This document shows, piece after piece, positions 58,234 to 64,000 of a stretch of DNA of 64,000 nt. The stretch comes from Oscillospiraceae bacterium (GTDB lineage Bacteria > Bacillota > Clostridia > Oscillospirales > Oscillospiraceae): positions 1-64,000 of the forward strand of contig CAJTFK010000009.1 of NCBI GenBank assembly GCA_910575505.1, written 5' to 3'. Position numbers and translations under genes: made by a program. Under the pieces are notes generated by a model. That model was not told where the DNA came from and ran no database searches. It saw nothing but the letters and a program-made list of their open reading frames with translations. The first letter of the stretch is position 1; the number at the start of each line of letters is the position of its first letter.

Positions 58234-59509
58234 AAAAATTCCTCCATATCCAATGGGCGGCTTCTGCCGCCGTTGCATTGTTTTCAGTTGCCGCGTCCGC
58301 AACCGCCTGGTACAGGGGCGCCCGCAGCCGGTACATTTCCTCCAGACTGCCGGCCTGGGACAGAGGACGGCCCTCGGTGGGCAGGTCCGGCAGCTCCCGG
58401 CGCAGCCAGTAGACCTGGCCCGTGCGGCGCATGGCGGTCCGGTTTTCACTCCAGAGGACGGCCCCGCCGCCGGTGGCGACGACCTGTCCGCTTCTGGCAC
58501 AGACCTCCGCCAGCACCTTGTGCTCCAATTCCCGGAAGGCCTCCTCGCCCTCCTGGGCAAAGATCTCCGGGATGGGCTTCCCGGCCCTCTTGACGATCTC
58601 CCCGTCCAGGTCCACGAAGGGCCTGCCGGAGAGCCGGGCCAGCTCCTGACCCACGGTGGTCTTGCCGCAGCCGGGCATTCCGACGAGGACGATATTCGTC
58701 ATCTCCCGCCGGAGCAGGGAGACGGTCTCCTCCGTTTTTTCGTCGGGGATGGCTCTGTCGAAAAACAGCTCCTCCGCCCGCACCGCCTGCCGGACCAGCA
58801 TGGGCAAGCCCCCGGTCCACCGGAGCTGGCGGGGCCGGGCGGGATTTTTCACGTACTGGTCCGCCGGAGCCTCCCGGCTCAGAGCGCCGGCCTGGAGCAG
58901 AAAGTCTGTCCGCCCGGGGTTATAGATCACGTCCGCCACGTCTGTGACTCCGGGCAGCAGCCGCAGGTCCGCCGGGCTTCCCTCCAGCTTGGGCCACATG
59001 CCCACGGGGGTGGTGTTGATGAGGACGTCCGCGTATGCGTGGCGGTCCAGGTTTTCGTAATTGTCCGGGCCGCTGCGGGAGATCACCACGACTTTTTTTG
59101 CACCCTCCTGTCTGGCCGCGGCCTGGGCGGTGAGGGAGGCCCCGCCGCTGCCCAGGATGAGGACCGTTTTCCCCGCCAGGGAGATGTGCGCCCGGCGGAG
59201 CATGTAGAGAAAGCCGTCGATGTCCGTGTTATAGCCGTACAGCTTCCCGTCCGCCCGGCGGACCAGGGTGTTGACGCTGCCGATGGCCTCTGCCGCCGGG
59301 TCCAGCACGTCGCAGAATTTCATCACGTCCCGCTTGTAGGGGATGGTGACGTTCAGCCCGCCAATATCCTCCCGCCGGAGGAAGCTCTCCAGCTCCGGGG
59401 GCTCCAGTTCGATGAGGCGGTAGTCCGCACGGCCGAGGGCCTGATGGATGGGGACAGACCAGCTGTGGCCCAGCTTCCGCCCCAGGAGTCCGTAAATTTT
59501 TTCGCCCAT
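58226..59509 (-). CDS. aroE/aroK: Shikimate dehydrogenase-shikimate kinase fusion
   Basis: 427 residues, two enzymes in one chain. Residues 1 to about 258 are AroE: LLGRKLGHSWSVPIHQALG, GLNVTIPYKRDVM (catalytic Lys), GYNTDIDGFLYML, NAD(P)-binding VLILGSGGASLTAQAA, and NTTPVGMWP. From about residue 268 AroK follows: IVLVGMPGCGKTTVGQELA (Walker A), DLDGEIVKRAGKPIPEIFAQEGEEAFRELE, VVATGGGAVL, LRRELPDLPTEGRPL. It would take 3-dehydroshikimate to shikimate 3-phosphate in two consecutive steps. The kinase half ends at the natural domain length. Confidence 0.94.
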   Translation of the reverse strand: MGEKIYGLLGRKLGHSWSVPIHQALGRADYRLIELEPPELESFLRREDIGGLNVTIPYKRDVMKFCDVLDPAAEAIGSVNTLVRRADGKLYGYNTDIDGFLYMLRRAHISLAGKTVLILGSGGASLTAQAAARQEGAKKVVVISRSGPDNYENLDRHAYADVLINTTPVGMWPKLEGSPADLRLLPGVTDVADVIYNPGRTDFLLQAGALSREAPADQYVKNPARPRQLRWTGGLPMLVRQAVRAEELFFDRAIPDEKTEETVSLLRREMTNIVLVGMPGCGKTTVGQELARLSGRPFVDLDGEIVKRAGKPIPEIFAQEGEEAFRELEHKVLAEVCARSGQVVATGGGAVLWSENRTAMRRTGQVYWLRRELPDLPTEGRPLSQAGSLEEMYRLRAPLYQAVADAATENNATAAEAAHWIWRNFYE

Positions 59510-59512
59510 GGG

Positions 59513-60649
59513 TCAGACTTCGGCGTAGCAGCCCAGGAACTGGAACTGGGCGCAGCTGCGCTCCATCTCCTCCAGCATGGCCAGCACGCTGGCGTCCTGA
59601 ACCGAGGCTTCCAGCTCCAGGAAGAAGATGAACTCGAAATCGCTGCCCACCACCGGGCAGGATTCCAGCTTGGTCATGTTGATGTCCAGGGCCGCCAGCT
59701 TGGAGAGAATGTCGTACAAAGCGCCGGGCTTGTTCTCAAAGGCGATGACCAGGCTGATCCGGTTGGCTCCGGCATAGATGGCAGGGTCCTTGGTGACGCA
59801 GACAAAGCGTGTATAATTGTTGTCGCTGTTCTGGATGGTATTGCTGATGCACTCCAGACCGTACAGCGCCGCGCAGGGATGAGAGGAGATAGCGGCGGCA
59901 TGGCGGCTGCCGGATTCGGCCACCATCTTCGCGGCTACCGCGGTGTTGTCGCAGGGGATGACCTTCACATCCTTCAGGCTGTCCAGGAACTTGGAGCATT
60001 GGCCGATGGCCTGCTGGTGGGAGTAGATTTCCGTCACATCCTCCAGCTTCACGCCGGGAAGGGCCAGCAGCTCGTGGCGGATGCAGAGGCGGGTGGATCG
60101 GACGATGGACAGGCTCCGTTCCTGCAAAAGCTGGTACACAGCCCGGACGGAGCCGTTGGAGCTGTTTTCAATGGGCAGCACGCCGAATTTGCACAGCCCG
60201 GACTCCACCGCCGCCGCCACGGCCTCGAAGGTCTTGACGTAGACGATATTGCCCCGGGGCAGCAGCCGGTCGCAGGCCACCTGGGAGTTGGCGCCCTCGA
60301 TGCCCTGGCAGGCTACCAGGCCCGTCTGCGGGAACATCTGGTTTCCGGCGTTCAGAGAGGCGATGACCTGCTCCCCAACCCTGGTGGGGGCGTCAATCAG
60401 CTCCGCCTGACGGGACCGGGCCAGCTCGAAGAGAGTGGAGAAAAGATGATAGGCGTAGCGCTCCCGGGCTCCGGCGTTTTCCGTTACCTTGGCCAGAATG
60501 GCCCGCTCCCGCTCCCGGTTCAAAATCGGCAGGCGGTGTTCGTTTTTATAGACGGCCACCGCCTCCGCCAGCTCCATGCGCTCCAAAAAAAGCTTCAGCA
60601 ACTGGTCGTCAACCGTATCAATTTTAGCGCGAATTTCAGAAAGTTCCAT
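59513..60649 (-). CDS. pheA: Chorismate mutase / prephenate dehydratase (P-protein)
   Basis: 378 residues in three domains. AroQ-type chorismate mutase about 1-85 (IRAKIDTVDDQLLKLFLERM, VAVYKNEHRLPILNRERE). Prephenate dehydratase about 105-285 (ACQGIEGANSQVA, FGVLPIENSSNGSVRAVYQLL, NTIQNSDNNYTRF with the catalytic Thr). ACT regulatory domain about 295-378 (NKPGALYDILSKLAALDINMTKLES). The Phe-binding ESRP motif of most P-proteins reads ESCP here. It converts chorismate to phenylpyruvate. It overlaps the aroC gene by 14 bp. Confidence 0.95.
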   Translation of the reverse strand: MELSEIRAKIDTVDDQLLKLFLERMELAEAVAVYKNEHRLPILNRERERAILAKVTENAGARERYAYHLFSTLFELARSRQAELIDAPTRVGEQVIASLNAGNQMFPQTGLVACQGIEGANSQVACDRLLPRGNIVYVKTFEAVAAAVESGLCKFGVLPIENSSNGSVRAVYQLLQERSLSIVRSTRLCIRHELLALPGVKLEDVTEIYSHQQAIGQCSKFLDSLKDVKVIPCDNTAVAAKMVAESGSRHAAAISSHPCAALYGLECISNTIQNSDNNYTRFVCVTKDPAIYAGANRISLVIAFENKPGALYDILSKLAALDINMTKLESCPVVGSDFEFIFFLELEASVQDASVLAMLEEMERSCAQFQFLGCYAEV

Positions 60650-61727
60650 GATTTCCCTCCAAAAGCAAATCTAAAAGAACCGCGGCAGTCACCGCCTCCA
60701 CCACGGGAACGGCCCGGTGGGCAATGCAGGGGTCGTGGCGTCCGTGTATGGTCAGCTCCGCCCTTTCTCCGGCGGAGAGGCTGACGGTTTTCTGCGGCCT
60801 CCCGATGGACGGCGTGGGCTTGACAGCCACCCGGAGAATCAGGGGCATCCCCGTGGTGATGCCGCCTAAAATGCCTCCGGCATGATTGGTCTCCGTGCGG
60901 ACCCGGCCGTTTTCCACGGTGAAGGCGTCGTTGTTTTCCGAGCCCCGAAGCACAGCGGCGTGAAAGCCCTCGCCGAATTCCACGCCCTTCACCGCCGGGA
61001 TGCCGAAGAGGGCGGCGGCCAGACGGTTTTCCACGCCCGCAAACATGGGGTCCCCCAGCCCGGCGGGGAGACCGATGGCGGCGCACTCAATCGTGCCTCC
61101 CACGCTGTCCAGGGACTCCCTGGCCGCCAGAATGGCCGTCTCCATAGTCTCGATGGCGTGGTCGTTTAAAACGGGCAGGGGCCTGGCCGCCACGGCGGCA
61201 AAGAGCTCCGGCGTGGGATGCAGGGGAAAGAGCATATCCCGGGCGTGGCCCACGGAAAACAGGTGGGCTCCCACATGAACGCCCCGCCGGGCCAGAATCT
61301 GTCTGGCGATGCCTCCGGCCACGCAGAGGGGCGCGGTGAGCCGCCCGGAGAAGTGCCCGCCGCCCCGCATGTCGGCCTGACCGGCCCACTTGACGGCGGC
61401 GGTGTAATCCGCGTGGCCGGGCCGGGGCTTATCCTGAAGCTCGGAATAGTCCCCGGATCGCCGGTCGGTGTTGCGGATGACGGCGCACAGAGGCGCGCCG
61501 CAGGTTTTTCCGTTTTCCAGCCCGGAGAGAAATTCCGGCACGTCCCCCTCCCTCCGGGCGGTGGAAAGGGGATTTTTGCCGGGTCTCCGCCGGTCCAGGA
61601 AGCGCTGGAGTTCCTCCAGGTCGATCTCCTCCCCGGCGGGAAGGCCGTCCATCACAACGCCGATGGCCTTCCCGTGGGACTGGCCGAAGACCGAGACCTT
61701 CAAAATCCTTCCAAATTCAGAGGACAC
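60636..61727 (-). CDS. aroC: Chorismate synthase
   Basis: 363 residues from GTG 61727, which has GGGAGG 8 nt upstream; an in-frame ATG at 61751 has no site and lies within aroA. Signatures: FGQSHGKAIGVVMDGLPAGEEID near the N terminus, RRRPGKNPLSTAR, RPGHADYTAAVKW, RGGGHFSGRLTAP, and HAGGILGGITTGMPLILRVAVKPTPSI. It eliminates phosphate from EPSP using reduced FMN. It overlaps aroA by 11 bp and pheA by 14 bp. Confidence 0.96.
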   Translation of the reverse strand: MSSEFGRILKVSVFGQSHGKAIGVVMDGLPAGEEIDLEELQRFLDRRRPGKNPLSTARREGDVPEFLSGLENGKTCGAPLCAVIRNTDRRSGDYSELQDKPRPGHADYTAAVKWAGQADMRGGGHFSGRLTAPLCVAGGIARQILARRGVHVGAHLFSVGHARDMLFPLHPTPELFAAVAARPLPVLNDHAIETMETAILAARESLDSVGGTIECAAIGLPAGLGDPMFAGVENRLAAALFGIPAVKGVEFGEGFHAAVLRGSENNDAFTVENGRVRTETNHAGGILGGITTGMPLILRVAVKPTPSIGRPQKTVSLSAGERAELTIHGRHDPCIAHRAVPVVEAVTAAVLLDLLLEGNHGTF

Positions 61728-62943
61728 GCACGTCACCTCCCAGATGTTCATAGTCCCGCCAGAAAGACGGATAGGATTTTCGCACTGCCTCGGCCCCCAG
61801 AATGGTCACAGGGCCTTCGCAGCGGCTGGCGGCGATGGCCGCCGCCATGACGATGCGGTGATCGTTGGCTCCGTCCACCGTGCCGCCCCGGAGACAATCC
61901 ACGCCGTGTACGGTGAGACTGTCGGGCCCCTCATCCGCCAGGCCCCCCAGGTCCAGCAGCATGTCCCGGACGGTGGAAAGGCGGTCGCTCTCCTTCAGCC
62001 GGAGGCGGGCGGCGTTGACGAAGCGGGTGTCTCCCTTCCGGACCGCCGCCATCACCGCCAGAGGGGGCAGCAGGTCGGGACAGCCGGAGAGGTCAATGGA
62101 CACATCCCCGGTCCGGCTCAGGGTCCGGGCGTGCTCCGAGACCACCTTGTCCCCCTGATAGGACCCGGCATCCAGCCCCCGGAGCCGGAGCGTGCTTCCC
62201 AGGGCAATGGCGGCGTACCAGAAGGCCGCCTGGGACCAGTCCGCCTCCACGCTCTCCTCAAAGGGGCTGTAGATCCCCGGCTCGATGCCGAAGCCGTTGA
62301 GGCCATGGGACCAGCGGACGTGGACGCCGCACCGGGCCAGCACGCCCATGGTCATGGAGGTGTAGGAGGCGGACTCCAGCTTTGTGGTGCTGATTACCAC
62401 GCTGGGCCCGTTCAGAAGAGGCAGGGCCATGAGGAGGCCGGTGAAAAACTGGCTGGACACGTTCCCCGGCAGACGGTATTCCCCGGGCCACAGGTCGCCC
62501 TCTATGGTGAGAAGGCCGTCCTCCAGCCGGCGGGAGATGCCCTGACGGTCAAAGATCTGGAAATAGGGGTCCAATGGCCGCTCCATGAGACGGCCCCGGC
62601 CGGTGAACGTCCCGCCTCCCTCCAGGGCCAGGGCAATGGGAATCAGAAAGCGCAGGGTGGACCCGGATTCCCCGCAGTCCAGCCGGGGCAGGCCGTTCCG
62701 GTCCCGCTCCCGGTTGATGCAGCCCCAGACCTTCAGGGTGTCCTCGTCCTGCCACTCCCATTGACAGCGGAGGCCCGACATGCAGCGGAGGGTAGCCTCG
62801 ATGTCCTGAGAGAGCGTCAGATTGTGAATCGTGCTGACCCCCGCCGCCAGGGCGGCGGCGATGACCAGGCGGTGAGCCATGGACTTGCTGGGCGGCGGGG
62901 TCACGGCGCCCGAGAGCTGTCGGGGCTGAATGCGTACATCCAT
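61717..62943 (-). CDS. aroA: 3-Phosphoshikimate 1-carboxyvinyltransferase (EPSP synthase)
   Basis: 408 residues. Signatures: PPPSKSMAHRLVIAAALA near the N terminus, LDCGESGSTLRFLIPIALAL (the PEP/phosphoshikimate loop; CGESGSTxR differs from the NAGTAMR of enterobacterial class I enzymes), RPLDPYFQI, GNVSSQFFTGLLMALPLL, EADWSQAAFWYAA, RLRLKESDRL, and ANDHRIVMAAAIAA. It condenses PEP with shikimate 3-phosphate. One base separates it from aroB. Confidence 0.96.
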   Translation of the reverse strand: MDVRIQPRQLSGAVTPPPSKSMAHRLVIAAALAAGVSTIHNLTLSQDIEATLRCMSGLRCQWEWQDEDTLKVWGCINRERDRNGLPRLDCGESGSTLRFLIPIALALEGGGTFTGRGRLMERPLDPYFQIFDRQGISRRLEDGLLTIEGDLWPGEYRLPGNVSSQFFTGLLMALPLLNGPSVVISTTKLESASYTSMTMGVLARCGVHVRWSHGLNGFGIEPGIYSPFEESVEADWSQAAFWYAAIALGSTLRLRGLDAGSYQGDKVVSEHARTLSRTGDVSIDLSGCPDLLPPLAVMAAVRKGDTRFVNAARLRLKESDRLSTVRDMLLDLGGLADEGPDSLTVHGVDCLRGGTVDGANDHRIVMAAAIAASRCEGPVTILGAEAVRKSYPSFWRDYEHLGGDVRVL

Positions 62944-62944
62944 C

Positions 62945-64000
62945 TCAGGTCCTCCATCCCGCCCGGATGGTGAACAGCAGGGAGTCCACGGGAACGGTCT
63001 CCAGGGTGCACCGGCCGATCTTCTTGGGAATCACCAGGGTGATGGAGTCCCCGGCCCGCTTCTTGTCGGCAAGAGCGGCCTCTTTCAGCAGGTCGGGGGG
63101 AAACTCTGTGGAGACAGGCAGGCCCAGGGCCGTCAGGCAGGCGCAGATGCGCCGGGCAATGGGTTCTTCCGTCATGCCCAGAGCCTCGGCGGACCGGCTG
63201 ATGATGGCCAGGCCCGCCGCCACGGCGTGGCCGTGGGGAATGGTGTAGCCGCTGCACTTCTCGATGGCGTGGCCCACGGTGTGGCCCAGATTCAGCAGCT
63301 TCCGCTCCCCCTGCTCCTTCTCGTCCCGCTCCACCACGCCGGCCTTGTAGGTCACGCACCGGGCGATGACCTCCGCCGGGTCTGCTTTCAGCGCGCCGTC
63401 CTCAAAGAGGGCAAACAGGCTCTCGTCACAGAGGACGCCGGTCTTCACGGCCTCCGCCGCCCCGTCGGCGAAAACGTCCGGCGGCAGGGTTTTCAGACAC
63501 TCCGTGTCGCAGAGCACGGCGGCGGGCTGAAGGAAGGCTCCGGCCAGATTTTTTCCCGCCTCCAGGTCAATGGCGGTTTTCCCGCCCACGGAGGAGTCCA
63601 CCGCCGCCAGCAGCGTGGTGGGCAGCTGGACATAGCGGATGCCCCGGAGATAACAGGCGGCGGCAAAGCCCGCCATGTCCCCCACGACCCCGCCCCCCAG
63701 GGCTGCCACGCAGTCGGAGCGGGTCAGGTGCTCCGAGGCCAGAAATTCCAGAATCTCGGAAAGCGTCTTAAAATGCTTGCTCCCCTCCCCGGCGGAGAAC
63801 ACATGGGAGCAGACGGCGAAGCCCGCCGCCTCCAGACCTTGCCGCGCCGTGTCCAGGTACAGGGGGGCCACGGCGGAGTCGGTGACCACGGCCATGCGGC
63901 AGGGGGGCATGATGTCCCGCAGCCGCCGGCCGCAGTCTTTCAGCAGGCCGGGGCCGATGGTCACGGTGTAGGCAGGGCTGGTATTGACCCGAATTTCCCG
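62945..64000 (-). CDS. aroB: 3-Dehydroquinate synthase (5' end beyond window)
   Basis: At least 352 codons; the frame continues past the right edge (REIRVNTSPAYTVTIGPGLL reads through to base 64000), so the start is just outside. Signatures: FSAGEGSKHFKTLSEILEFL, ALGGGVVGDMAGFAAACYLRGI (NAD/metal region), QLPTTLLAAVDSSVGGKTAIDL, EAVKTGVLCD, LLNLGHTVGHAIEK with metal-binding His, and HGHAVAAGL. It cyclises DAHP to 3-dehydroquinate, the second step of the pathway. It is the first aro gene seen; a DAHP synthase may lie just upstream. Confidence 0.96.
   Translation of the reverse strand, partial: REIRVNTSPAYTVTIGPGLLKDCGRRLRDIMPPCRMAVVTDSAVAPLYLDTARQGLEAAGFAVCSHVFSAGEGSKHFKTLSEILEFLASEHLTRSDCVAALGGGVVGDMAGFAAACYLRGIRYVQLPTTLLAAVDSSVGGKTAIDLEAGKNLAGAFLQPAAVLCDTECLKTLPPDVFADGAAEAVKTGVLCDESLFALFEDGALKADPAEVIARCVTYKAGVVERDEKEQGERKLLNLGHTVGHAIEKCSGYTIPHGHAVAAGLAIISRSAEALGMTEEPIARRICACLTALGLPVSTEFPPDLLKEAALADKKRAGDSITLVIPKKIGRCTLETVPVDSLLFTIRAGWRT

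Noticed and set aside
58172..60784. Plus-strand open frame of 870 codons
   Set aside because: Opposite the aro operon and without any protein-like motif; produced by high GC at third codon positions.

Overview
The window is 64 kb of a GC-rich, low-redundancy bacterial chromosome. The gene set is spoIID, a sepF-divIVA cell-division block, ECF sigma/anti-sigma, a clostridial-type stand-alone [FeFe] hydrogenase, miaB-mutS-mutL-miaA-hfq, and an ATP-type PEP carboxykinase. Together with strong Shine-Dalgarno sites and high GC, this suggests an anaerobic, spore-forming clostridium of the Oscillospiraceae kind (Flavonifractor/Oscillibacter-like). The taxonomic placement is inference; no rRNA is present.

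Layout. 1-2.7 kb: the 5' end of a secreted-protein gene, a 3' tRNA fragment, a decayed tyrosine integrase and a decayed ISAs1-type transposase, i.e. the remains of a tRNA-targeted mobile element. 2.9-6.3 kb: group B-like [FeFe] hydrogenase, then an ECF sigma factor with its zinc-finger anti-sigma. 6.3-11.4 kb (minus): carA and a carB fused to a DapF-like domain. 11.7-14.2 kb (minus): a small membrane protein with a duplicated tail, and pckA. 14.6-16.9 kb: lspA, an RluD-type pseudouridine synthase and a membrane-anchored unknown. 17.0-29.4 kb: miaB, a divergent HTH/unknown pair, an MBL hydrolase, mutS, a CPBP protease, an AEC transporter, mutL, a DUF6440-like protein, a flavodoxin-fold reductase, miaA with a repeat tail, a possible structured RNA, and hfq. 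29.5-33.9 kb: HlyD-like protein, ylmE, sepF, divIVA, HAD hydrolase. 33.9-38.4 kb: pyridoxal/pyridoxamine kinase, tRNA-Leu(UAG), a 152-bp tandem array and a secreted metallophosphoesterase. 38.8-41.5 kb: hsdM-hsdS with no hsdR. 41.6-48.6 kb (minus): response regulator, sensor kinase and HtrA protease, two related 84-bp tandem arrays, a deacetylase-like secreted protein, and SpoIID. 48.9-55.4 kb (minus): hybrid kinase, solute-binding lipoprotein, PAS-type protein and REC-GGDEF protein. 55.9-57.7 kb: DegV protein and an unknown. 57.8-64 kb (minus): shikimate/phenylalanine operon aroB-aroA-aroC-pheA-aroE/K-aroQ, running off the right edge.

How the genes work together. The aro operon encodes every step from DAHP to chorismate and on to phenylpyruvate, with almost every gene overlapping its neighbour. 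carAB supplies carbamoyl phosphate behind a leader hairpin that looks like an attenuator. The 41.6-45.2 kb operon is a classical envelope-stress unit (sensor, regulator, protease). The 48.9-55.4 kb cluster links a ligand-sensing hybrid kinase to a diguanylate cyclase.

The most unusual property of the window is the density of minisatellite arrays: units of 85, 32, 105, 54, 152 and 83/84 bp. They lie both between genes and inside miaA and mutL. Other points worth attention are the CarB-DapF fusion whose DapF part lacks one catalytic cysteine, the operator-in-spacer divergent switch at 18.7 kb, and the nested hairpin between miaA and hfq.
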